From JBIOHJ01 sp044448905 (lineage in GTDB: Bacteria > Bacteroidota > Bacteroidia > AKYH767-A > OLB10): 15,892 nt of DNA. The stretch is taken from assembly GCA_044448905.1 (NCBI GenBank), contig JBIOHJ010000079.1:1-15892 (forward strand), written 5' to 3'. Shown here in pieces: positions 7,267-12,831 of the stretch. Each line of letters opens with the position of its first letter. Position 1 is the stretch's first letter. Made by a program: the position numbers and the translations under genes. Below the pieces are notes generated by a model that did no database searches, had not been told where the DNA came from, and worked only from the letters and a program-made list of their open reading frames with translations.

Positions 7267-8142
7267 ATGGCAGAGGAAAAAAAGAAACGGAAACAGATAT
7301 ACCGCAAGCTGCGAAACAAGTACCGGCTGGTGATAATGAACGATGAAACGCTGGAGGAGCGAACCTCGTTCAGGCTTTCACCGCTTAATGTGTTTGTTTT
7401 TACCGGGTGTCTTATCATGAGCCTTATGATACTCACCATTTATCTTATCGCGTTTACGCCATTGCGCGAGTACATTCCGGGTTATACCGATACTGGAATG
7501 AGGCGGAAGCTGGTTGCGCTTACATTGCAAACCGACAGCCTGCAAACACGCATGGCTTCGTACGAAATCTATTTTCAAAACCTGAGAAATGTAATTAACG
7601 GAAAAACCGGTAAAGATGAAACTCTGAAAGGCGGTAAGCCCGAAACACGGTATGATACCATTAGCCAGCTTTCGAAGTCTAAAGAAGATTCGCTGCTGAG
7701 GCTTGAAATGGAATCGCAGAATGATTTTAATTTGCGTGAAGGAATATCGGCTCCCGCTTCTTCGAGCCTGAGTTCGTTTTATTTTTTTACTCCGCTGAAG
7801 GGAACCATTACTTCGGAATTTGAATCGAAGAAAAAACATTTCGGTGTGGATATTGTTTCGGCACCCAACGAAGCCATCAAATCAACGCTTGACGGAACGG
7901 TAATAGTTTCTGACTGGACTACGGAGACGGGATACGTTATAGGCATTCAGCACCGCAATAATTTGTTTTCGTTTTACAAGCACAATTCTGCACTGCTGAA
8001 AAAAGCAGGCGATTTTGTGAAAGCCGGTGATGCCATTGCCATTATCGGGAACACGGGTGAATATACTACCGGCCCGCATTTGCATTTCGAATTGTGGTAT
8101 AACGGCACGGCAGTTAACCCGGTTGATTATATTTCGTTTTAA
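7267..8142 (+). CDS. Membrane-anchored M23 family metallopeptidase
   Basis: M23 (lysostaphin/LytM-type) zinc endopeptidases cut peptide cross-links in peptidoglycan. The 291-residue product has a K/R-rich cytoplasmic N-terminus (1-40), one membrane segment (about 41-63, VFVFTGC to LIAF) followed by PLREYIPGY, a periplasmic linker with coiled-coil potential (70-160), and a C-terminal M23 domain from about 175. Zinc ligands are visible as H191 and D195 (HFGVD) and H273 of HLHFELW; H239 in YKH and H271 fit the remaining active-site histidines. The catalytic set is complete, so it should be an active enzyme and not a degenerate LytM regulator. It lies divergent from the four-helix-bundle gene. 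The 23-bp inverted repeat beginning one base after its stop region may end the transcript. Its exact role in wall growth or division is not deducible. Confidence 0.92.
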   Translation: MAEEKKKRKQIYRKLRNKYRLVIMNDETLEERTSFRLSPLNVFVFTGCLIMSLMILTIYLIAFTPLREYIPGYTDTGMRRKLVALTLQTDSLQTRMASYEIYFQNLRNVINGKTGKDETLKGGKPETRYDTISQLSKSKEDSLLRLEMESQNDFNLREGISAPASSSLSSFYFFTPLKGTITSEFESKKKHFGVDIVSAPNEAIKSTLDGTVIVSDWTTETGYVIGIQHRNNLFSFYKHNSALLKKAGDFVKAGDAIAIIGNTGEYTTGPHLHFELWYNGTAVNPVDYISF

Positions 8143-8143
8143 G

Positions 8144-8214
8144 AAATTGCCACAGATTCACAGATTTTTAACATACAATTAATACAAGTTTAATCTGCGA
8201 ATCTGTGGCAATTT
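8144..8214. repeat. 23-bp inverted repeat after the M23 gene, possible bidirectional terminator
   Basis: The arm 8144-8166 (AAATTGCCACAGATTC then ACAGATT) pairs with 8192-8214 (AATCTGCGAATCTGTGG then CAATTT) with one mismatch and a 25-base loop. It starts two bases after the peptidase stop codon. The CACAGATT octamer is itself doubled within the arm. The stem is long and is a candidate terminator or an intergenic repeat element; it lacks a long T-tract. Confidence 0.6.
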
Positions 8215-8216
8215 AA

Positions 8217-8244
8217 ATTCATAATTCATAATTCAACATTCATA
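8217..8244. repeat. Tandem heptanucleotide ATTCATA, four copies
   Basis: Four consecutive 7-bp units (8217, 8224, 8231, 8238) read ATTCATA, ATTCATA, ATTCAAC, ATTCATA. They fill the gap just upstream of the ferredoxin start codon at 8252, where they would form its immediate leader. Confidence 0.6.
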
Positions 8245-8251
8245 ATTTCCT

Positions 8252-8569
8252 ATGCGTTTCCGCAAACATGTTTTTATCTGCATCAACGAACGAAAAGATT
8301 CTGACCGCAAAAGCTGTGGCGAAGCGCAAGGCATGGAGCTGGTGCATGCGTTTAAAAAACTAATTAAAGAGAAAGGATTGAAAACCGAAATACGCGCGCA
8401 GCGTGCCGGTTGTTTGGATGCATGCGAAACCGGCCCTACCGTAGTGGTGTACCCGGAAGGAGTTTATTATGGCGGTGTGCGGTTGACCGATGTGAACGAA
8501 ATTGTGGAAAGCCATTTGATTAATGATAAGCCGGTGGAGAGATTGGTGGTAGGGGGTAACAATTTGTAA
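8252..8569 (+). CDS. Thioredoxin-like [2Fe-2S] ferredoxin
   Basis: This 105-residue protein matches the small thioredoxin-fold [2Fe-2S] ferredoxin family, soluble electron carriers of the cytoplasm. Four cysteines sit in the family arrangement: C10 and C22 in the first part (FICIN, KSCGE) and C54 and C58 in GCLDACETGP. After them comes the conserved strand PTVVVYPEGVYYGGV and a DVNEIVESHL helix. Length is normal (about 95-110). The redox partner is unknown and nothing nearby points to one; the preceding gene is a peptidase, separated by 109 bases of repeats. The stop codon TAA forms the first bases of the AATTTCTAATT repeat that follows, suggesting that the repeat arrived at or has been fixed right against the gene end. 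Confidence 0.9.
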   Translation: MRFRKHVFICINERKDSDRKSCGEAQGMELVHAFKKLIKEKGLKTEIRAQRAGCLDACETGPTVVVYPEGVYYGGVRLTDVNEIVESHLINDKPVERLVVGGNNL

Positions 8570-8640
8570 TTTCTAATTGTTCTAATTGACCTAATTAACC
8601 TAATTGGAATTATTGGGATTTTTTAGAAATTAGATCAATT
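8568..8640. repeat. Decayed copy of the AATTAGAA-type repeat, without a gene inside
   Basis: The left part (from 8568, AATTTCTAATTGTTCTAATT then GACCTAATT) resembles the left arm and inner flank of the 6656-7133 element. The right part (8619-8640, TTTTTTAGAAATTAGATCAA then TT) resembles its right inner flank. Only about 70 bases separate the ends and no gene lies between. It could be a remnant that lost its four-helix-bundle gene or simply another member of an AT-rich intergenic repeat family. Confidence 0.45.
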
Positions 8641-8671
8641 AAAAAAAATTTTTCAACATCCCGGTAAAAAA

Positions 8672-8702
8672 TTTGTTTTATTAAAAATAGTTTTTAGCTT
8701 TA
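8672..8702 (+). promoter_or_regulatory. Candidate promoter of the 21-bp array and the 9056 gene
   Basis: TTTG (8672-8675) is followed after exactly 19 bases by TAGCTTTA (8695-8702), seven of eight bases matching... the pattern TAnnTTTG except for the last base. The start point would lie near 8708, so the whole 21-bp array would be transcribed as part of a leader of about 345 bases before the 9056 gene. Confidence 0.45.
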
Positions 8703-8736
8703 CATTGCTTTTCGAAACAACCCGCTCACTATCCTG

Positions 8737-8898
8737 ATGAAAAATATTTTCTTCTTCACCAATTGCGTTTACGGCTCACCCGTTTGCGCAAATCATTTTC
8801 GGGGTTGCGTAAATCACTCACTCCTTTGCGTGCATCATTTCCGCGGTTGGGAAAACGGCTCACGCATTTGCAAAAATCATTTTAAAGGCTGCGCGTAA
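8737..8898 (+). CDS. Possible 53-residue Cys-rich heptad-repeat peptide
   Basis: An ATG about 29 bases after the predicted transcription start opens a frame that runs through the first six and a half units of the 21-bp array. After MKNIFFFTN the product is made of seven-residue units of the form C-x-N/H-H-F-R-G: CVYGSPV, CANHFRG, CVNHSLL, CVHHFRG, WENGSRI, CKNHFKG, then CA and a TAA stop at 8896-8898. The same frame continues open after that stop with more CV-type heptads until 9016-9018, as if one longer peptide had been broken by a single stop. Because 21 is a multiple of three, any frame through the array gives heptads, and a second frame gives L-R-K-S-F type units with one stop, so periodicity alone does not prove translation. 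I do not recognise a family. Confidence 0.25.
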   Translation: MKNIFFFTNCVYGSPVCANHFRGCVNHSLLCVHHFRGWENGSRICKNHFKGCA

Positions 8899-8993
8899 AG
8901 TCCACGCGGCTGCGTGGACAAATCCATAAGCTGCGTGGTTCATCTACGCGGTTGCGTGGAGCATTTTATACGTTGCGTGGACGGTCCACGCAA
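8763..8993. repeat. Tandem array of eleven exact-length 21-bp units
   Basis: Units start at 8763, 8784, 8805, 8826, 8847, 8868, 8889, 8910, 8931, 8952 and 8973, with no insertion or deletion. Each opens with TTGCG or CTGCG (TTGGG and TTGCA once each) and many end in CACGCGG, CCGCGG or similar. The sequence between drifts widely while the length does not. The last five units are the most alike, with TGCGTGG in four of them. Later units are dyad-symmetric: 8973-8993 is a perfect palindrome with 10-base arms around a central G, and 8900-8919 has 8-base arms GTCCACGC/GCGTGGAC. A faint twelfth unit may follow at 8994-9014. There are no spacers of CRISPR type. The array lies between a candidate promoter and the 9056 gene. 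Confidence 0.9.
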
Positions 8994-9055
8994 ACCCAAA
9001 AATCATCTAAAGCATTAATAATCAATATAAATTAACAATCAAAATCCAAAAAACA

Positions 9056-9742
9056 ATGAAAAATCACTACTTGCCCGACCGCGACAGTGATCGCGTAACG
9101 TGGCTCAACAATTTTGCCGCCAAGCTGCCTGCGTATAACGTGCTGCTTGGCATTACCGCTGCCGAATTAGCCCTTGTGCAGGCGTATGCTTTATTTTATT
9201 CCTATATAATAGGACTTATTGAATTAAGCAAAACCTATACAGAAAACCTCACCAAATTTAAAAACCTGCTGAGCCGTGCCTCGCTCGGAAGCACCCTTGG
9301 GCCGCTGCCCGTATTAACACCCGCTGCCGCACCGCCTGCTGCCGATGCCGGTATTTTTACCATCATCAGCGGATTTGTTGCCCGCATGAAAGCCAGCCAG
9401 CAATATACCGAAGCCATTGGCGAAGACCTTGGCATTGTAGGTGACGAAAGCGACTTTGATGAGCTTACCTATAAACCCGAAATAAAAGCTAAATCGGTAC
9501 CCGGTGGCGCGCGCGTAACGTTTACCAAGAAGGGTGTGGATGGTATAGATTTTCAAAGCCGCCCCAAAGGCAGCACCGCCTGGGAAAAACTGGCTTTCGA
9601 CAGCCAGTCGCCATACGTTGATACCCGCCCGCCTCGTACACCCGGTGTACCCGAAGAACGCGAATACCGCGGACGCGGTGTAATTTCGGATGTAGAAATC
9701 GGTGAATGGAGCGATATTATTTCGGTAACGGTTACTGAATAA
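9056..9742 (+). CDS. Conserved-type hypothetical protein with a C-terminal fibronectin III-like domain
   Basis: I do not know a function for this 228-residue protein; it resembles a family I associate with Bacteroidota but cannot name. There is no signal peptide. Residues 1-75 are mostly helical with a hydrophobic middle (about 33-57, ending YSYIIGLIELSK), 80-98 are rich in Ala and Pro (LTPAAAPPAADAG), and 99-125 look helical again. From about 140 the pattern is beta-rich and fibronectin III-like: VPGGARVTFTKKGVDG, FQSRPKGSTAWEKL, and a closing EYRGRG with IGEWSDIISVTV. The coding sequence is visibly richer in GC than its neighbours. It follows the 21-bp array after 62 AT-rich bases and is closed by a strong terminator, so it is a single-gene unit. 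An A-rich stretch precedes the ATG. A structural or surface-binding role is possible but unproven. Confidence 0.75.
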   Translation: MKNHYLPDRDSDRVTWLNNFAAKLPAYNVLLGITAAELALVQAYALFYSYIIGLIELSKTYTENLTKFKNLLSRASLGSTLGPLPVLTPAAAPPAADAGIFTIISGFVARMKASQQYTEAIGEDLGIVGDESDFDELTYKPEIKAKSVPGGARVTFTKKGVDGIDFQSRPKGSTAWEKLAFDSQSPYVDTRPPRTPGVPEEREYRGRGVISDVEIGEWSDIISVTVTE

Positions 9743-9800
9743 AAAAATATTTTTCGGAAAATATTCCGTTAGTGCATGTTTAGTTAGTATGGTTTAAGTG

Positions 9801-9841
9801 AAAGCCCCCGCTTTGGCATTTGAGCGGGGGTTTTGTTTTTT
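9801..9841 (+). terminator. Rho-independent terminator of the 9056 gene
   Basis: The stem CCCCCGCT (9805-9812) pairs with AGCGGGGG (9823-9830) around a 10-base loop, extended by A/T pairs on each side, and is followed by TTTTGTTTTTT. It lies about 60 bases past the stop codon and separates this unit from the propeller gene downstream. Confidence 0.9.
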
Positions 9842-9901
9842 GTTAACCCCTCAGCGTTGAAATATTAATACCCGCCATTACTTAATATCCTTTAACGTAA
9901 A

Positions 9902-9909
9902 TAACTTTG
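9902..9909 (+). promoter_or_regulatory. -7 promoter element of the propeller gene
   Basis: TAACTTTG is a full match to TAnnTTTG. It lies 29-36 bases upstream of the start codon, which would give a leader of about 25 bases. I find no good TTG element at the expected distance upstream, so the promoter is only half supported. Confidence 0.4.
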
Positions 9910-9937
9910 TTTGTGTGAATGTTTTAATTAATGTTGA

Positions 9938-11563
9938 ATGATGAAAAAAGGAATACTGATTATTGGATGGTTGATTGGGGTGGTTGATTGTTTGTATGCG
10001 CAAACTGCTCCGGGGATTGAGTGGCAGAATACGATTGGGGGGAGTGAAGGAGATATATTACAATCAATACAGCAAACCACTGATGGTGGATATATTTTGG
10101 GTGGATATTCTCATTCAAACATTTCAGGTGATAAAACAGAAAACATCAATGGAAATTTTGATTATTGGATTGTAAAAACCGATTCGCTCGGAAGCATCCA
10201 ATGGCAGAATACTATAGGAGGAAATCATACTGATAGGCTTTATTCCATTCAGCAAACAGCCGATGGTGGATATATTTTGGGAGGATATTCCGGTTCATAC
10301 ATTTCAGGCGATAAAACGGAAAACTGCATTGGAAACTGGGACTATTGGATTGTAAAAACCGATTCTCTTGGCAACATTCAATGGCAGAATACCATAGGCG
10401 GGACTGATGATGATCGTCTTTTCACCATTCAGCAAACTGCTGATGGAGGATATATAAGTGGTGGGTATTCCAGTTCAAACATTTCAGGCGATAAAACGGA
10501 AAATAGCATGGGGGAAGATGATTACTGGATTGTGAAAACCGATTCACTTGGTCAAATCCAATGGCAGAATACCATTGGGGGAATTGATGTTGATAGATTA
10601 ACTTCTTTACAGCAAACCCTTGATGGTGGGTATATTTTAGGAGGATATTCCTGGTCAAGTATTTCAGGCGATAAAACCGAAAACTTTCTTGGAGGGTGTG
10701 ATTACTGGATTGTAAAAACCGATGCAAATGGAAATATCCAATGGCAAAATACTATCGGAGGAAATGATTGGGATGAGCTTTATTCCATTCAACAAACCTC
10801 TGATGGAGGGTACATTTTTGGAGGCGACTCCCAATCAAATATTTCAAATGATAAAACAGAAAACAGCAATGGATCTGCTGATTACTGGGTTGTAAAAACC
10901 GATATGTTGGGAAACATCCAATGGCAAAATACGATTGGGGGAAATAATGGTGATATTCTTTATTCTATTGAGCGAACCGTTGATGATGGATATATTTTGG
11001 GTGGATATTCATTGTCAGATATTTCAGGTGACAAAACAGAAAACCGCATTGGATGGTGGGATTATTGGATAGTAAAATTGGATGTTAATGGTAATATTCA
11101 GTGGCAAAGTACAATCGGAGGAGACACTACTGAGTATCTTTATTCAATCCAGCAAACCATTGATGGCGGTTATATGCTGGGTGGATATTCGCAATCAAAC
11201 ATTTCAGGCGATAAAACAGAAAATTGCATTGGCCAATATGATTACTGGATAGTAAAACTCTTTCCCGATACTGTTACAGGAATTATCCAACTTCAAAATC
11301 AAACATCTAACATTCAAATTTCTCCCAATCCCTCCACCGATTACATCACCATTCAATACAACGTAACATCTGCAAAAGAAACTACGGTGGAGGTTTTTAA
11401 TATTTATGGGCAGGTTGTAAAACCCCTGACCTCTAAAGGGGGACTTCAGAATACAGGCAAACAGGAAATAACAATTGACATAAAAAATTTACCGGCAGGA
11501 ATTTATTTTGTGAAAATGAAAGTTGATGGGAAGGAAGAGGTGAAGAAGGTGGTGAAGTTATAA
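9938..11563 (+). CDS. Secreted seven-repeat (probable beta-propeller) protein with T9SS type A sorting domain
   Basis: The 541-residue product begins with a signal peptide (KKGILIIGWLIGVV, cleavage likely after CLYA before Q22). Residues 27-446 are seven consecutive repeats of exactly 60 residues, each with the frame WQNTIGG, QQT-DGGYILGGYS, ISGDKTEN and DYWIVKTD. Seven units of this DGGY type suggest a closed seven-bladed propeller. From about 450 a type A T9SS C-terminal sorting domain follows: QISPNPSTDYITIQYN, VEVFNIYGQVVK, LPAGIYFVKMKVDGKE and a basic end. The protein should therefore cross the inner membrane by Sec and be exported and anchored by the type IX machine, to which the PorW/SprE homologue in this window belongs. 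The start is one of two adjacent ATGs (9938 or 9941). Its ligand is unknown. It is convergent with the DUF2442 gene, 11 bases away. Confidence 0.9.
   Translation: MMKKGILIIGWLIGVVDCLYAQTAPGIEWQNTIGGSEGDILQSIQQTTDGGYILGGYSHSNISGDKTENINGNFDYWIVKTDSLGSIQWQNTIGGNHTDRLYSIQQTADGGYILGGYSGSYISGDKTENCIGNWDYWIVKTDSLGNIQWQNTIGGTDDDRLFTIQQTADGGYISGGYSSSNISGDKTENSMGEDDYWIVKTDSLGQIQWQNTIGGIDVDRLTSLQQTLDGGYILGGYSWSSISGDKTENFLGGCDYWIVKTDANGNIQWQNTIGGNDWDELYSIQQTSDGGYIFGGDSQSNISNDKTENSNGSADYWVVKTDMLGNIQWQNTIGGNNGDILYSIERTVDDGYILGGYSLSDISGDKTENRIGWWDYWIVKLDVNGNIQWQSTIGGDTTEYLYSIQQTIDGGYMLGGYSQSNISGDKTENCIGQYDYWIVKLFPDTVTGIIQLQNQTSNIQISPNPSTDYITIQYNVTSAKETTVEVFNIYGQVVKPLTSKGGLQNTGKQEITIDIKNLPAGIYFVKMKVDGKEEVKKVVKL
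10016..11275 (+). repeat. Seven in-frame 180-bp tandem repeats
   Basis: Units begin at 10016, 10196, 10376, 10556, 10736, 10916 and 11096, each 180 bp without indels. DNA similarity is high, for example TTTCAGG(C/T)GATAAAAC recurs in six of the seven, the fifth reading TTTCAAATGATAAAAC. Differences cluster at a few codon positions. This points to recent tandem duplication with local divergence. Confidence 0.9.
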
Positions 11564-11574
11564 AACCGGCATAG

Positions 11575-11814
11575 TTACTTTTTCTTGCCATATTCAGCTA
11601 CCGGTTCGTTCAGCAAAGAGGGAATTGAAATATCCTCATCAATTTTATTCCAATGAATTCCGTAGCCCGAAGGCGAAACTGAAAAATCGGAAAGCTGTTC
11701 TTCAGTAGCTTCAGCCAGCCGTTTAGAAATCTTATTTATTTCAAAACGATATTCTTTTTCGCCTTTTTTAATTATGAGATACTTGTTTTTTATTTCGGCA
11801 CTTACCTTTTTCAT
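11575..11814 (-). CDS. DUF2442 domain protein
   Basis: The 79-residue product matches the DUF2442 family: a beta-rich start (MKKVSAEIKNKYLIIKKGEK), then FEINKISKRLAEATEEQLSD and the family-typical SPSGYGIHWNKIDEDISIPSLL. Its function is not established. The frame is open from an ATG at 11850, but that start would overlap the upstream gene by 35 bases. The ATG at 11814 leaves only one base after the upstream stop (TAA-A-ATG), is preceded by AAAAGGAAA, and gives the normal family length, so I chose it. The tight spacing indicates translational coupling with the DUF4160 gene. Such DUF4160-DUF2442 pairs recur in bacteria and are suspected of toxin-antitoxin behaviour; here that is inference from arrangement alone. 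Confidence 0.85.
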   Translation of the reverse strand: MKKVSAEIKNKYLIIKKGEKEYRFEINKISKRLAEATEEQLSDFSVSPSGYGIHWNKIDEDISIPSLLNEPVAEYGKKK

Positions 11815-11815
11815 T

Positions 11816-12067
11816 TTATTTTCCTTTTTGTAAGATGTTCCATTGTTCAATAATATAATCCAGGTGATGGTAGATTAACTTTTTAATTTCTCTTTTATCG
11901 CGGGGAGAGAAATTAAAAGCAAATGCCTCACGGATTTCAAATTCTGCTTCATCAATCCAGAATTTCGCTTCCATTTCAGCTTTCTGTACGTGAATGTGCA
12001 TTGGTTCATTACTTTCGTTTGAATAAAAGAAAAACCTCCACCCTTGTATAAATAAAATTGTTGGCAT
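11816..12067 (-). CDS. DUF4160 domain protein
   Basis: This 83-residue protein shows the DUF4160 signature: an opening MPTILFIQGWRFFFYSNE, then EPMHIHVQKAEMEAKFWIDE with its paired histidines, and a C-terminal helix ending in DYIIEQWN. The biochemical function is unknown. It is the first gene of a two-gene leftward operon with the DUF2442 gene, which begins one base after its stop codon. Small size, tight coupling and an isolated position between unrelated genes are what one expects of a toxin-antitoxin-like module, with this protein the likelier effector. No nuclease motif can be pointed to. A TAAATTTG element upstream may be its promoter. Confidence 0.85.
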   Translation of the reverse strand: MPTILFIQGWRFFFYSNESNEPMHIHVQKAEMEAKFWIDEAEFEIREAFAFNFSPRDKREIKKLIYHHLDYIIEQWNILQKGK

Positions 12068-12083
12068 TAAGAATAGTTGATTA

Positions 12084-12091
12084 CAAATTTA
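12084..12091 (-). promoter_or_regulatory. -7 promoter element of the DUF4160-DUF2442 pair
   Basis: On the minus strand TAAATTTG matches TAnnTTTG and lies 17-24 bases upstream of the DUF4160 ATG, giving a leader of roughly 10 bases. No TTG element is seen at the usual distance. Confidence 0.3.
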
Positions 12092-12167
12092 ATTAAAATT
12101 ACCCTTTATGAGCACCTGATTAATCAAAGAGTTTACTAGAATATGAGAGTGTTGAATATGTATTGTA

Positions 12168-12175
12168 TAAATTTG
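12168..12175 (+). promoter_or_regulatory. -7 promoter element of the gene at 12187
   Basis: TAAATTTG matches TAnnTTTG. The start point would be near 12181, which leaves only about 6 bases before the TTG at 12187 but about 20 before the in-frame TTG at 12202, favouring the later start. Confidence 0.35.
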
Positions 12176-12186
12176 AAATTTAAAGA

Positions 12187-12552
12187 TTGACCTTATTTGC
12201 TTTGGAAACCCCCCAAATAGAAAAATACCGCCACGATCTGGAGATAATCCGCAACACGGCACAGCAGGTAATTAAAGATTTCAGCTTGCACGGAGTTGAA
12301 ATTACGTTTTCCGGAAACGAGCTTACGGCTTATGACGAGCTAAAGCAACAGCTCATTCCCGCTTTAGCCAAACTTCATCAAGCCGGAACTTTTACCGCAT
12401 TGCTTTACCGCATTGATGTGGACGAAAAAAAAGTAAATGAGATTTTGAATAACTCCGCGACAAAAGATATAGCATCTCAATTAGCCAGCCTCGTTATCGA
12501 ACGTGAGTTTATGAAAGTTCTTTTGCGCAAGCTGTATTCAGGTTCAAAATAA
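12187..12552 (+). CDS. Conserved hypothetical protein, helical, non-ATG start
   Basis: I do not recognise a named function. The product of up to 121 residues is helical, starting IEKYRHDLEIIRNTAQQVIK, with a short beta-like stretch (GVEITFSGNELTAYDE) and a closing ALLYRIDVDEKKVNEIL and helix REFMKVLLRKLY. It has no signal peptide or membrane segment and is probably cytoplasmic. No ATG precedes the conserved part, and an in-frame TAA lies two codons before the TTG at 12187. The start is therefore that TTG or a second TTG at 12202, which would give METPQIEKY and better fits the promoter element. It is followed after 28 bases by the pterin dehydratase gene and then by the outer-membrane gene, so the three may form an operon. 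Confidence 0.75.
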   Translation: MTLFALETPQIEKYRHDLEIIRNTAQQVIKDFSLHGVEITFSGNELTAYDELKQQLIPALAKLHQAGTFTALLYRIDVDEKKVNEILNNSATKDIASQLASLVIEREFMKVLLRKLYSGSK

Positions 12553-12580
12553 TTTATAAATTGGTAAAAAAATAAATAAC

Positions 12581-12814
12581 ATGTGGACAGAAGAAAACAA
12601 CCAATTAAAAAAAACATTCCAGTTTAAAAATTTTATCGAAGCATTTACGTTCATGACACGCGTGGCATTTATTGCCGAAAAAATGAATCACCATCCCGAC
12701 TGGCGTAACGTGTACAACCGCGTTGAAATCAATTTAAATACACACGATGCCGGTGGAATAGTAACCGAAAAAGACCGGAAGCTTGCCGATGCAATTGATA
12801 AATTAGCCGCTTAA
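12581..12814 (+). CDS. 4a-hydroxytetrahydrobiopterin dehydratase (pterin-4a-carbinolamine dehydratase), short form
   Basis: The enzyme dehydrates 4a-hydroxytetrahydropterin, recycling the cofactor of aromatic amino acid hydroxylases (EC 4.2.1.96). The 77-residue product has the family core EKMNHHPDWRNVYNRVEI and LNTHDAGG, with H37, H38 and H55 spaced as the active-site histidines of DCoH-type proteins, and the closing TEKDRKLADAIDKLA. Many relatives have about 95-105 residues; this one lacks roughly the first 20-25, a short form that seems usual in Bacteroidota. The ATG follows an A-rich leader. No hydroxylase gene is in the window, so its cofactor partner is elsewhere, or the protein has another role. 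Confidence 0.92.
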   Translation: MWTEENNQLKKTFQFKNFIEAFTFMTRVAFIAEKMNHHPDWRNVYNRVEINLNTHDAGGIVTEKDRKLADAIDKLAA

Positions 12815-12831
12815 AGGTTTTTCATCTGTTG

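Noticed and set aside
7378..7839. Minus-strand 153-codon open frame across the M23 peptidase gene
   Set aside because: It lies antisense to a gene with a complete catalytic motif set and shows no recognisable domain.
8144..8214. tRNA or small structured RNA gene
   Set aside because: The fold is a single long stem with a 25-base loop and has no cloverleaf arms or conserved tRNA positions.
8763..8993. CRISPR array
   Set aside because: Units are contiguous 21-mers with no unrelated spacers, the units themselves drift, and there are no cas genes nearby.
10422..10727. Minus-strand open frame inside the propeller gene
   Set aside because: It is an opposite-strand shadow of the 180-bp repeats with no family likeness.
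11815..11850. Upstream ATG (11850) for the DUF2442 gene
   Set aside because: It would overlap the DUF4160 coding region by 35 bases and add 12 atypical residues; the ATG at 11814 directly follows the upstream stop.
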